Source: Alphaproteobacteria bacterium RIFCSPHIGHO2_12_FULL_63_12
GTDB lineage: Bacteria > Pseudomonadota > Alphaproteobacteria > Caulobacterales > Parvularculaceae
DNA length: 43,903 nucleotides
Assembly: GCA_001767925.1 (NCBI GenBank)
Contig: MEMM01000144.1
Span: 52,268 to 96,170, forward strand
Reading direction: 5' to 3'
In this document: positions 24,257 to 33,087 of the stretch, in pieces
Layout of the letters: each line of letters opens with the position of its first letter
How positions within the stretch are numbered: position 1 is the stretch's first letter
Translations under genes and position numbers: made by a program
The notes under the pieces: generated by a model
The model's database searches: none
The model's input: the letters and a program-made list of their open reading frames with translations, nothing else
Told to the model about the DNA's origin: nothing

Positions 24257-24276
24257 TAAGGCCTCCCGCAAAAAAA

Positions 24277-25581
24277 TTAGCGGATGATGTCCGTGGTTTC
24301 GCGCAGCATTTCATCGACAGTCTGAATGATTTTCGCATTCGACGAATACGCTCGCTGGGTCTGGATGAGGTCGGTCAGCTCCGCTGCAATATCCGTTGTC
24401 GACTGGCTCAAAGAGAAGCCAAGCGTTTGACCAACAGGACCATCGCCGGAATTCCAGAAATAGGCGTCGCCGCTGTCCTGAGAGATGCTGAACGCTTGAT
24501 TGCCTTCAGCATTAAGGCCGCGGAAATTCGGGACGTCGCCAACGGGGATTTGATAGAGCACCCGGCGAAATCCGGTATCAAACACGGCCGTCAACATTCC
24601 AGATTGATCGATTTCAATCGTATTGAGATTTCCGATTGGCGCGCCGTCTTTAGTCACCGCTAACGGCGCAAAAGTGGCCGATAATTGCGTCAACGGTGAA
24701 CCCCCGCCTGGCGACCCGATATTCAATGAGAGAGGCCCGCTGACAGTATTGATCGTGACATCGCCGGTTGCCGGATCGTAGGAGGCGCCGACGCTAGGAG
24801 TGACGCTGGCGACCGAACCGCCCGCTGCAGCGGTTGTATCGAAGGTGACGTCAAATGACGCAATCGGCGTCAGAGGATCACCGGCGTTGTCGATAATGGA
24901 GACCGTCCAGGCGTTACTTGATCCGGAGGCCGGAACGCTCGGCGTAAATGTAAAACTCAGCGTTTGCGCGCGACCGAGATTATCGAAATATTCGACCGGC
25001 AAACTATAGGGCGCACCCGACGAACCGGCTGTCGTATCTGACGCCGGCAGGTTGAGACCTAAACGAATTTTTGACGTTGGCGACGCCGAAAATTGATTCA
25101 GATTAATCTGGACTGGGACGAGCGACGCGCCACTGTCTCGCGCCGGAGACCCGACATTTCCGCTGGAATCGGCCGGCCATCCGAGCAGGAAAAGCCCGCT
25201 CTGTGTTCGAAGCAACCCGTTCTCGTCGGTAAAAAACGATCCGGTCGATGTTAGAAGCAATTGACGATCTGCACTCGCGGCGATGGATCCAGCGGCGTCT
25301 GTTACAGGCAGCATTCCCCGGCCGCTAATCGAAATATCTGTGGAGTTCGATGTCGTGATCAATGCGCCTTGAGCGCCCGCGTCACGGTATGTCATCGCCC
25401 TGACGCCGCCAGCCGAATAGGCGCCGCTTTGCTGTTGAAGAACGAGATCGGCGAATTCCGCGTCCGCGCGCTTGTATCCGATGGTTTGGGAATTCGCGAT
25501 ATTGTCGGAAATCGCCGCCAGTTTGACGGCATTGACCGCCAATCCAGCGACGCCTGCGTTCAACGATGAAGAAAGCCCCAT
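24277..25581 (-). CDS. flgE: Flagellar hook protein FlgE
   Basis: The true start is the ATG at 25581, giving 434 residues: it opens with GLSSSLNAGVAGLAVNAVKLAAISDNIANSQTIGYKR and has AAGG 7 bases upstream. The reading frame stays open upstream through motB territory, but that part is not FlgE. The middle contains the hook D1/D2 folds (PYSLPVEYFDNLGRAQTLSFTFTP; LTAVFDTGFRRVLYQIPVGDVPNFRGL) and the C-terminus has ELTDLIQTQRAYSSNAKIIQTVDEMLRETTDIIR. FlgE polymerises into the hook. Confidence 0.96.
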   Translation of the reverse strand: MGLSSSLNAGVAGLAVNAVKLAAISDNIANSQTIGYKRADAEFADLVLQQQSGAYSAGGVRAMTYRDAGAQGALITTSNSTDISISGRGMLPVTDAAGSIAASADRQLLLTSTGSFFTDENGLLRTQSGLFLLGWPADSSGNVGSPARDSGASLVPVQINLNQFSASPTSKIRLGLNLPASDTTAGSSGAPYSLPVEYFDNLGRAQTLSFTFTPSVPASGSSNAWTVSIIDNAGDPLTPIASFDVTFDTTAAAGGSVASVTPSVGASYDPATGDVTINTVSGPLSLNIGSPGGGSPLTQLSATFAPLAVTKDGAPIGNLNTIEIDQSGMLTAVFDTGFRRVLYQIPVGDVPNFRGLNAEGNQAFSISQDSGDAYFWNSGDGPVGQTLGFSLSQSTTDIAAELTDLIQTQRAYSSNAKIIQTVDEMLRETTDIIR

Positions 25582-25675
25582 ATTACTACCTTGGATTAAT
25601 TGTGATCTCACGAACCATCTATGGTTGTAATTCCGGATTATTAATAGCTGACTAATGAGTCGTCGGCGGAATGCC
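25582..25675 (-). promoter_or_regulatory. Interval between motB and flgE with a 14-base inverted repeat
   Basis: The 94-base gap contains AACCATCTATGGTT (25613-25626), AACCAT and ATGGTT around two bases, 32 bases upstream of the flgE ATG. It may be an operator for a separate flgE promoter or a weak hairpin. The gap is AT-rich compared with the flanking genes. No sigma-54 or sigma-28 promoter was recognised. Confidence 0.4.
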
Positions 25676-26509
25676 CTATGGCGCTCGCAGAAGGACAGCG
25701 ATCCGCCGATTTTGCGGGGCAAAAGGATCCGGCGAGGACGGTTGTGTCGAGGCTTTACCGACCACGGCGGAAATTTGATCAGCGGGCAATCCATGCGCGA
25801 CGAGCAAGCGCCGGGCGATGTTCGCCCGATCGGTTGAAAGCTCCCAATTGGAGTAGGATCCATCGCCCTGATAGGCGAGCGCGTCCGTGTGACCGAAAAT
25901 TTCCATTTTATTTTCGGCTGTTGCAAGAACAGGGGCGACAACTTCGAGCAACTGCCCCAGCAGGGCGGACGGGCGCGCAGATCCAAGCTCAAAAAGAGGC
26001 GTATCATTATCGTCAATCAACTCAACAAGCAGTCCGTCAGGCGTCATGCGCGTCTGAATATGATTGGCGAGTTCATCGCCCTCTAATGCTTTTCTTTTCT
26101 GATTTATCTCGCTTTCCAGCGCTTCCAGATCCTCTCTGGACTTCTTCTCCTCCGGCGTTTCCTCGATTTTCTCTGTTACGCCGTCCTCCCGTAGCGACGG
26201 CGCTGTTTGCGTTTTGGCGGCCCCAGTTCCGTCGCGTATCAGGTCATTATCGGCGATTACGGATGAGCCATCTAGTGCGGCCGATCCGCCTCCAGAGATT
26301 CGACTGATCGGCACTGACGGGTTGAAATAGTCTGCGAGGCCCTTGCGTTGATCCTCTGTTGTCGCATTGAGAAGCCACATCAAAAGAAAAAAGGCCATCA
26401 TCGCCGTAACAAAATCGGCGTAAGCGACCTTCCACGCGCCGCCGTGGTGGCCGCCCGCGACAATGATTTTCTTGCGTTTGATGATGATGGGCTGTTCTCG
26501 GCCAGCCAT
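25676..26509 (-). CDS. motB: Stator peptidoglycan-anchoring protein MotB
   Basis: A 277-residue protein. The short cytoplasmic Lys/Arg-rich N-terminus leads to HHGGAWKVAYADFVTAMMAF with the proton-carrying Asp at residue 32, the same number as in E. coli, and a single membrane helix (about 28-48). The C-terminal OmpA-like domain (about 165-277) contains MEIFGHTDALAYQ, NWELSTDRANIARRLL and NRRIAVLL, which bind peptidoglycan. MotB heads the motB-flgE-flgK-flgL-flgI run, unlinked to motA. Confidence 0.96.
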   Translation of the reverse strand: MAGREQPIIIKRKKIIVAGGHHGGAWKVAYADFVTAMMAFFLLMWLLNATTEDQRKGLADYFNPSVPISRISGGGSAALDGSSVIADNDLIRDGTGAAKTQTAPSLREDGVTEKIEETPEEKKSREDLEALESEINQKRKALEGDELANHIQTRMTPDGLLVELIDDNDTPLFELGSARPSALLGQLLEVVAPVLATAENKMEIFGHTDALAYQGDGSYSNWELSTDRANIARRLLVAHGLPADQISAVVGKASTQPSSPDPFAPQNRRIAVLLRAP

Positions 26510-26639
26510 TCGCTCAGCTCCGTTCGACGCTTTGTGCTATCGCAGCTAAAAAATAACACCACCCTAACGTGTTAACGGAACATCCATCCCTTTTTGGTTG
26601 TTTATGCTGGCAGCTTGATTTGAAACGGAAAGGGACCGA
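26510..26639. promoter_or_regulatory. Divergent promoter interval between motB and fliM
   Basis: A 130-base interval between divergent starts. It contains CTAACGTGTTAACGG (about 26561-26577), two TAAC elements 8 bases apart. An in-frame TGA stands 8 codons before the fliM GTG, so there is no room for a longer FliM. No consensus promoter could be assigned. Confidence 0.35.
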
Positions 26640-27476
26640 GTGCCGTCTTCGATTCTTCGTCGAAAAATTGCCGCCTCGGAATCGCGCCGTGCGGAACTGC
26701 GGCTCCCCGTCGAGAAGATGAGCGCCGCGATCGCCGACATGCTGACAAATTATTTCATGGTCAAATTGGCGCCGCCGCCGCTTATGGCTCGCGTGATCGA
26801 GCCCAAACGGCTTGCATCGAACATAGGCGAGCGCGTTTGGTATCTCTTTCGCTCTGGCGATGTTCAGATCGTTGTCGCCTTTGATTTTCTATTGACAATA
26901 GCAGCAACAAATATGGCGATCGGGCGAAAGTTTTCCGAATTTGAAGAAACCAGGCCGTCACTGGCTGACCGCGCTATCGCCGCAGGACTTGCGCAACGAT
27001 CGGCGACCGCTCTCTCGGCGGTGAAGGGCATGCCCGAAACCGCCCCGGCGTTTGTTCGTTCTTGCTGGACCTTCGATGAATTGAAAATCGATCGCAACGG
27101 ATTGTGTGTTGAGTGGTATGATGTCAGCGATATTCCGTTGTCCGACTCGTTTAAGGTGACGCTTTCCTTTGGCGTCAGTGTTAACTCCGCACAGGCGAAC
27201 CAACCGTCACCTTCGGAAGATGATGCATGGAGAGATCGGCTCCTGGAGATCGCTTTTGAAACTGAAATTCAGCTTCATGCCCAGCTTGGGATGATCAATA
27301 CGAATTTTGGTTCGTTGATGGACCTTGCGCCGGGCATGACTTTGCCGGTCGCGGCTTTCAACCGGGATAATATCCCTATGGCCGTTCACGGTTCCGCCAT
27401 TCCGCTTTTGTCTGGAAAAATCGGTGGGCAGGATGGACTGAAGGCCGTTCGCATCCGGTCAACGGCGTTTTGGTAA
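26640..27476 (+). CDS. fliM: Flagellar motor switch protein FliM (short, divergent)
   Basis: A 278-residue protein starting at GTG (26640), with AAGGGA 5 bases upstream. The C-terminal SpoA-type domain is clear: LLEIAFETEIQLHAQLGMINTNFGSLMDLAPGMTLPVAAFNRDNIPMAVHG, with the FliM/FliN surface-presentation fold. The middle (GERVWYLFRSGDVQIVVAFDFLLTIAATNMAIG) fits a degenerate CheC-like domain. The usual first 15 residues with the EIDxLL CheY-binding motif are absent; the protein opens with basic residues. FliM is normally about 320-340 residues. It stands alone, convergent with dnaE2. Confidence 0.78.
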   Translation: MPSSILRRKIAASESRRAELRLPVEKMSAAIADMLTNYFMVKLAPPPLMARVIEPKRLASNIGERVWYLFRSGDVQIVVAFDFLLTIAATNMAIGRKFSEFEETRPSLADRAIAAGLAQRSATALSAVKGMPETAPAFVRSCWTFDELKIDRNGLCVEWYDVSDIPLSDSFKVTLSFGVSVNSAQANQPSPSEDDAWRDRLLEIAFETEIQLHAQLGMINTNFGSLMDLAPGMTLPVAAFNRDNIPMAVHGSAIPLLSGKIGGQDGLKAVRIRSTAFW

Positions 27477-27536
27477 TTTTCGCTTCGCGAGGATATATGC
27501 TTCTTCTGTTCGACATATTGGCGATTTGTTAGTTGA

Positions 27537-30500
27537 TTAATGGAAATTTCGGCCGGCGGGTAGTATTTCCTTCATTCGCGTTTTGACATTTTCCTGGCGC
27601 TGCAATTTCGCCATTCGCAAATCATCAGCTACCGGGTGCTTGAATTCGTCGGCGCGGTAAATCCCGTCATCCATTTCTTCGTGATAATCGCTCAGCAGAG
27701 CCAAGAGCGGCGTCAAGTTAACGAGGCGCACAGCGATAACGTGGATAACACCGCCTTCGCGTTGTAGCTTTCCTTCAACGCCGAGGCAGCGCGCATCGAG
27801 CAGCGCTCGTCTAAATTGCTCAAACACTTTTGGCCAGATGATGATATTTGCAATCGACGTTTCATCTTCAAGCGTTGCGAAAGTGACGCCATTCGCCGTT
27901 CCAGGCCGCTGGCGCACCAGCAGCAAGCCGCACACGCGCACGTAAGCGTTATTCTTAATAACGCGCAGATTCTCATTTATAATGTATTTTTCTCGATCAA
28001 GACGCCGCCTCAATAAGGCAATCGGGTGACTTTTGAGCGACAGCTTCAACGTCTTGTAGTCATACGCGACTTCTTCGCCGAGCGACATCATAGGCAAAGC
28101 GACTTCTTGTTCCTTCCGGATATCTTCTTGGGCGGCAAAAAGGTCGGCGCTTTCACCGCGTCCAGATTTTCCGAGCCCCTCAACCGCCCATAATGCGGCA
28201 CGTCGCGACAGCCCTATTGATCCGAACGCATCGGCATTGGCGAGCCGTTGAAGAGCTCGAAAATCAAGGCCGGTGCGCAATTGAAAATCGCGCACCGAAT
28301 TGAAGCCTTCTCCACGGGTATCTTCAATACGGCGCGCATCCTCCTTCGAAAGGCCTTTTATTTGACGAAAGCCGAGGCGCACAGCGTGGGTTGAATAAAT
28401 ATTCTGTTCCATCTGCGCATGACGATCATGGATCACGCCTCGCGCTGGCCCCTTCTCAAGCGTCGTGTCCCAACCCGAGTAGTTAACATCAACGGGAAGA
28501 ACGGGAACGCCATGTTCGCACGCATCACGAACAATTTGCGCTGGCGCATAAAACCCCATTGGTTGGCTATTGATGAGCGCTGCGCAGAAGACATCCGGAT
28601 AATGGCATTTAAGCCAGCAGGATATATAGACAAGCAACGCGAAGCTCGCAGCATGGCTTTCGGGAAAGCCATACTCCCCGAATCCCTCGATCTGCCTGAA
28701 ACAACGTTCCGCAAACTCCTTCTGATAACCGCGGGCGATCATGCCATAAACCATTTTATCTCTGTATTGATGGATTGCTCCAGTACGACGGAAAGTCGCC
28801 ATGGCGCGGCGCAAATCATCAGCCTCAGAAGGCGTAAAGCCTGCGGCGACGATTGCGATCTTCATCGCCTGCTCCTGGAATAGAGGGACGCCAAGAGTTT
28901 TCCCGAGCACGTCTTCCAGTTCTTGGCTCGGGTAGACAACTTTCTCCTGGTGGGCGCGCCGGCGCAGGTAGGGATGCACCATGTCACCCTGAATCGGACC
29001 GGGACGGACAATCGCCACTTCAATGACAAGATCGTAAAAGTTTCGCGGCTTGAGGCGAGGCAGCATCGACATCTGGGCCCGGCTTTCGATTTGAAAGACC
29101 CCAAGCGTGTCGGCGCGACATATCATGTCATAGACAGACAGCTCGTCAGGCGGAATTGAGGCTATGCTGTGATTGCATGCATAATGCTCTCGCAAGAGCC
29201 TCAACGCCTTTGCGATGCAGGTTAACATACCAAGACCGAGAACATCGACCTTGATTATCCCCAATGCGTCAAGATCGTCCTTATCCCATTCAACGAAGGT
29301 GCGATCGCTCATTGCTGCATTGCCGATCGGCATGACCTCATCAAGTGCGCCGCGCGTTACCACGAAACCGCCTGTATGCTGCGATAAATGGCGCGGGAAG
29401 CCGATCAGGTCATTCGCGAGAGCTAAGGCGGTTTTTATTCGCAGTCCATCTGCATCGAGACCGGACTCTTTCGCATGTTCTACGATAGGGAAGGAAGACG
29501 AATGCCCCCAGACGCCGCGCGCCAAGCCGCTCGTCACATCCTCGCTCAATCCGAGCGCTTTACCGACCTCGCGGATGGCGCTGCGCGCCCTGTAAGTGAT
29601 GATGGTTGCCGCGATCCCTGCCCGCTCACGCCCATATTTTTCATAAATATGCTGGATCACCTCTTCGCGGCGCTCATGCTCGAAATCGACATCGATATCC
29701 GGCGGCTCATCTCGCTCCGCCGACACGAACCGTTCAAATAAAAGATCGACTTTTGTCGGATCAACGGATGTAACTCCAAGACAATAACAAACAGCCGAAT
29801 TCGCCGCCGACCCGCGTCCCTGACAGTATATATCGCGGCTTCGCGCAAAGCTCACGATATCGCCGACTGTGAGGAAATACGGCGCGTAAGAAAGATCTTT
29901 GATCAGGGAAAGCTCATGAAAAATCGCCTTCCTGACTTTTTCTGGAACGCCCTCCGGATAACGCTCCTCAGCGCCGATCCATGTCAGGCGTTCGAGCTCT
30001 TCTTGGGGCGTCGCGCTCGGTCCTGAAACTTCGTCTGGATATTCATACCGCAATTCATCAAGTGAGAATAAAGAGCGCTCAGCGACAGCAATCGTTTCGA
30101 AGATCGCTTGCGGGTGATCTGAAAATAGCCTCGCCATCTCTTGCGGCGCCTTCAAATGGCGTTCGGCATTCGCCATGAGCGCGCGACCAGCGTCATCGAT
30201 CGAGCAGCGATTCCGGATGCAATGCAAAACATCCTGCAGCGACCGGCGCTCGGGAACATGATAGAGCGCATCGGCGACCGCCAGCATGGGGGCGCCTGCG
30301 CGGGCCGCTATCTGCGCGAGCATATTAAGTTGGCGGCGGTCGTCGTCGCGGAACCGTCGGGCGGCGGCGAGCCAGACGTTACCCGGAAAGGCGCCGGCGA
30401 AATCGCCGAGCGCTTCACCGATTTTGAAATTTCCCGCACCTTCATGAAGAATAGCGCATAGCTGCCCTTCTCCGAATTCGAGCGCATCATTTCGAAATAG

Positions 30501-30821
30501 CTCGCATTCCCCTTTCCTCGCACGTCTCTTGCCGCGCGTTAGCATTTTGCAAATACGCCCGTAAGCTGCGCGATCAGTCGGGTAGAAAAGAATATCCGGG
30601 GTTTCATCCGCGAAACGGATTCGTACGCCGACTATAAAACGGAACCCGGATTTTTTTGCGGCTGAATGCGCGCGAACAACGCCGGCGAGCGTATTGATAT
30701 CGGTGACAGCTAGCGCGTCGAGGCCGAGCGCCGATGCCTGAAAGACCAATTCATCCGGGTGAGAAGCGCCACGCAAAAAACTGAAATTGCTGGCGGCACA
30801 AAGTTCGACGTAACGGGTCAT
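27537..30821 (-). CDS. dnaE2: Error-prone DNA polymerase DnaE2 (mutasome)
   Basis: A 1094-residue protein from the ATG at 30821, which overlaps the imuB stop (ATGA). The PHP domain starts RYVELCAASNFSFLRGASHPDELVFQAS. The catalytic Asp triad region DIDVDF is at residues 375-380, followed by HERREEVIQHIYEKYGRERAGI. FFLASH-like helices and a C-terminal OB fold (VRVCGLLLVRQRPGTANGVTFATLEDET) complete the DnaE2 layout. DnaE2 with ImuA and ImuB makes mutagenic translesion synthesis after DNA damage (established in Caulobacter, Pseudomonas and mycobacteria). The gene is shorter than DnaE1 (about 1160). Confidence 0.97.
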   Translation of the reverse strand: MTRYVELCAASNFSFLRGASHPDELVFQASALGLDALAVTDINTLAGVVRAHSAAKKSGFRFIVGVRIRFADETPDILFYPTDRAAYGRICKMLTRGKRRARKGECELFRNDALEFGEGQLCAILHEGAGNFKIGEALGDFAGAFPGNVWLAAARRFRDDDRRQLNMLAQIAARAGAPMLAVADALYHVPERRSLQDVLHCIRNRCSIDDAGRALMANAERHLKAPQEMARLFSDHPQAIFETIAVAERSLFSLDELRYEYPDEVSGPSATPQEELERLTWIGAEERYPEGVPEKVRKAIFHELSLIKDLSYAPYFLTVGDIVSFARSRDIYCQGRGSAANSAVCYCLGVTSVDPTKVDLLFERFVSAERDEPPDIDVDFEHERREEVIQHIYEKYGRERAGIAATIITYRARSAIREVGKALGLSEDVTSGLARGVWGHSSSFPIVEHAKESGLDADGLRIKTALALANDLIGFPRHLSQHTGGFVVTRGALDEVMPIGNAAMSDRTFVEWDKDDLDALGIIKVDVLGLGMLTCIAKALRLLREHYACNHSIASIPPDELSVYDMICRADTLGVFQIESRAQMSMLPRLKPRNFYDLVIEVAIVRPGPIQGDMVHPYLRRRAHQEKVVYPSQELEDVLGKTLGVPLFQEQAMKIAIVAAGFTPSEADDLRRAMATFRRTGAIHQYRDKMVYGMIARGYQKEFAERCFRQIEGFGEYGFPESHAASFALLVYISCWLKCHYPDVFCAALINSQPMGFYAPAQIVRDACEHGVPVLPVDVNYSGWDTTLEKGPARGVIHDRHAQMEQNIYSTHAVRLGFRQIKGLSKEDARRIEDTRGEGFNSVRDFQLRTGLDFRALQRLANADAFGSIGLSRRAALWAVEGLGKSGRGESADLFAAQEDIRKEQEVALPMMSLGEEVAYDYKTLKLSLKSHPIALLRRRLDREKYIINENLRVIKNNAYVRVCGLLLVRQRPGTANGVTFATLEDETSIANIIIWPKVFEQFRRALLDARCLGVEGKLQREGGVIHVIAVRLVNLTPLLALLSDYHEEMDDGIYRADEFKHPVADDLRMAKLQRQENVKTRMKEILPAGRNFH

Positions 30822-32359
30822 GCGAAGAACCCGTGCAGAAACCACTTTGGATCCTGTGTTTCACGTTCATAGAGCCCTTCACGATAGACCCAGTAACGAC
30901 GGCCATTCTCGTCTTCGACGCGATAATAATCCCGCGTCGGCCTTACCCCTTCTTGTCGACGCCATTCATCGGCGATGCGTTCGGGCCCGCTCGCCCTGGT
31001 GATGCGATAGGAAACCCGCCTCCAGCGAAAACGAATCGGCGGGCCGTCCGGAACCTGCGCCATCACTTCTATTATTTCAGGCTTTGGAAGAATTTTGACT
31101 GGGCGACGCAGTCGAACGTCAGCAGAAATCATCGCATCCTCCGGCTCGGCCGACGGAACAAGCGCATCAGCATATTCAGGCAGATGAGAATCCTTCAGAT
31201 CAATCCGGCAAACATGACGCGCCCCAAGGCGATTGCTAAGTCTGTCTTTCAGCTCCGACAGCGCCGTATCCGCCGCCGCACGCTCGAAGGCGGCGTATTG
31301 AAGCGTGGCGACTTTTCCTGTTTCAAAGGAGCTAAGGCGCGCTTGCTCAAAACCGAAGCCGGCATCAACATCGATTTTAAGAGGGGCTATCCTGTCAGCA
31401 AACAGCCGAGCGATATGCGTTGGAGATTGCACTAAATCCGATGCTCGAACTGAAATGCGCAGGATTTCATTATCAACGCGAAAAAGCGTAAGTTCGAAGC
31501 ATCGCGCCCCCCTTCCTTCATTTGAAAGCGCTCTGGCAAGTTCCGTCGCGAGATTCTTCACGCTTTTCATTATCTCTTCATTCGAAACAACGGGATCTAT
31601 GAACCGCATTTCAGCGTAGTAACGTGGCGATGGAAAAAGAAGCGGCAGCGGTTCGGCTTCATGTCCAAGCGCCTGACCGAGACGCGTCAGCAATTGCTTC
31701 GTGAACCGCGCTGTCAAAGGGGCGCGCGGCATATCGTAAAGTTGACCGATTCGCTTAAGACCAAGTCGTCGCAGATTTTCTGCAACGGCAGCGTCAATTC
31801 TCAAAGCTTCGACGGGCAAGGGCGCAAGGGCCGCTTTCGTTTCCTCCGGCGGAATGATCCCGCCTATTCCACAGCTCGCAAATGCATACGCAGCACCTGG
31901 CGTTTGCGCGACCGCTATGTGTGCATAGATTCCCACCCGTTGAAGGCGCATGGCGACATCAGCGACGATCGCCCTCTCGCCGCCGAAAAGCCGCTCGCAC
32001 CCCGTAATATCGATGAACGCCTCGCCGATGCGCTGAAGCGAAACCGCCGGCGAGTACCGTATAAACCCCTCGCAAAACTCCTCAAACGCTTGCGCATCTC
32101 GATGCAGATGAGCCTCGACGGCGATAAGATCAGGGCAGATGGCGCGCGCATCCGCGAGGGTTTGCCCGACAAAAAGACCTGATGTCTCCGCAGTTGCGTC
32201 AAGCGAATGGAGCCGCAACGTTCCCATAGATTTTGCGTAAATGACGGTCGGCGCATCGTTGAGATCAGACGATCGCTGCAGTTTTTTCAGGCGATCCGTC
32301 GACCATCTCGGGAACAGCGCGGCGATAAATCGTCGCTTCCCGCAATTCTCCTCTTTCAT
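30818..32359 (-). CDS. imuB: Y-family polymerase-like mutasome protein ImuB
   Basis: From the ATG at 32359 the protein has 513 residues. This start has GGAG/GTGGG upstream and puts the family motif RRFIAALFPRWSTDRL near the N-terminus; an earlier in-frame start (32458) lies deeper inside imuA. The Y-family fold is present, but the catalytic signature is altered: the first metal-binding Asp region reads FIAALFPRW, and the SIDEA-type motif reads RIGEAFIDITGCERLFGG. Loss of catalytic acids is the rule in ImuB, which acts as a beta-clamp adaptor. It overlaps imuA by 95 bases. Confidence 0.94.
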   Translation of the reverse strand: MKEENCGKRRFIAALFPRWSTDRLKKLQRSSDLNDAPTVIYAKSMGTLRLHSLDATAETSGLFVGQTLADARAICPDLIAVEAHLHRDAQAFEEFCEGFIRYSPAVSLQRIGEAFIDITGCERLFGGERAIVADVAMRLQRVGIYAHIAVAQTPGAAYAFASCGIGGIIPPEETKAALAPLPVEALRIDAAVAENLRRLGLKRIGQLYDMPRAPLTARFTKQLLTRLGQALGHEAEPLPLLFPSPRYYAEMRFIDPVVSNEEIMKSVKNLATELARALSNEGRGARCFELTLFRVDNEILRISVRASDLVQSPTHIARLFADRIAPLKIDVDAGFGFEQARLSSFETGKVATLQYAAFERAAADTALSELKDRLSNRLGARHVCRIDLKDSHLPEYADALVPSAEPEDAMISADVRLRRPVKILPKPEIIEVMAQVPDGPPIRFRWRRVSYRITRASGPERIADEWRRQEGVRPTRDYYRVEDENGRRYWVYREGLYERETQDPKWFLHGFFA

Positions 32360-33038
32360 TATCCCACTCCAACATCCACATGCCGCGTCCGCCATTGCGA
32401 CATTTCTCAAGCTCAACTCTCCAACGCGAATTCCCTGAAGATTTAACGTCATAAGCATCTATTGCGCTTGGCGCAGCGGCGACACGCCACCTAGTGCGCG
32501 CTGCAGACGGCTCAGCGTCATCGCCGCTGCGTAGAAGAATGGGAAAAGTTTGCGAGCTTTCCGCCGCCAACTGCAAACGCCGCGTTGCTGTCAGATCAAG
32601 AAGCCTGTGCGGTTCGAGAAATTCGATCAAAACAGCGCCGACGCTGGCGGTTCCAGACGCCTCTTCCGCGGCCCACAATGTTTCCTGCGCATTACGCGAA
32701 AAAACGGCGATGAACTTCGCAGAATTAACGCCGAAGGAATGAAGAGCGCAGCCATAAGTTCTGCCTACAGAACTTATGGCGCGCGCTGTGCTGATCCATA
32801 CTGTCGGCTTTCTGGCTACAGCGGCGACCTTCCCAGCCATCGCCAGCGCCAACCCATAGGCCGCCGGCGCATCACGCCAATCATGCGGACGGATTTCATG
32901 GAGAGCCCCTAGTGTCATTTTTAGCGGACCAAGGGCGCAAAAGCGCGCCGAGCGTCCGCCCGGCGTCTCTTTGCTTTCCAGCATTTCAATACGCCGCCGG
33001 AGATCTGCAAGCGCCGGCCGAGCGGAATAGGAAGGCAT
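32265..33038 (-). CDS. imuA: Mutasome protein ImuA
   Basis: A 257-residue protein, RecA-like in fold but without a Walker A loop, as usual for ImuA. Recognisable segments are LADLRRRIEMLE at the N-terminus, LGALHEIRPHDWRDAPAAYGLALAMAG, and a C-terminal SRWRVELEKCRNGGRGMWMLEWDNERGEL, the part of ImuA that pairs with ImuB. GGAG lies 7 bases before the ATG. It heads the imuA-imuB-dnaE2 operon and has an SOS box 35 bases upstream. Confidence 0.9.
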   Translation of the reverse strand: MPSYSARPALADLRRRIEMLESKETPGGRSARFCALGPLKMTLGALHEIRPHDWRDAPAAYGLALAMAGKVAAVARKPTVWISTARAISSVGRTYGCALHSFGVNSAKFIAVFSRNAQETLWAAEEASGTASVGAVLIEFLEPHRLLDLTATRRLQLAAESSQTFPILLRSGDDAEPSAARTRWRVAAAPSAIDAYDVKSSGNSRWRVELEKCRNGGRGMWMLEWDNERGELREATIYRRAVPEMVDGSPEKTAAIV

Positions 33039-33072
33039 CGAATGTCTCCGGGGAACCGTTACGATTTTATGA

Positions 33073-33087
33073 GAACAAAAAAGGAAC
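33073..33087 (-). promoter_or_regulatory. SOS (LexA) box of the imuA-imuB-dnaE2 operon
   Basis: The sequence GAAC-AAAAAAG-GAAC reads, on the minus strand, GTTC-CTTTTTT-GTTC: exactly the alphaproteobacterial LexA site with half-sites separated by 7 bases. It lies 35 bases upstream of the imuA start, where a promoter -35/-10 region is expected. The whole cassette should therefore be DNA-damage inducible and LexA-repressed (inference from established consensus). Confidence 0.88.

Noticed and set aside
25582-26016. A 145-residue N-terminal extension of FlgE running into motB
   Set aside because: The hook protein N-terminus is exactly at 25581 with a ribosome-binding site, and the extension overlaps motB on the same strand in another frame.
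27477-27536. A terminator between convergent fliM and dnaE2
   Set aside because: Only a 4-bp TCGC/GCGA stem is visible, too weak to call.
30818-32458. imuB starting at 32458
   Set aside because: This would add 33 residues encoded deep in imuA; the ATG at 32359 has a good ribosome-binding site and places the family motif near the N-terminus.
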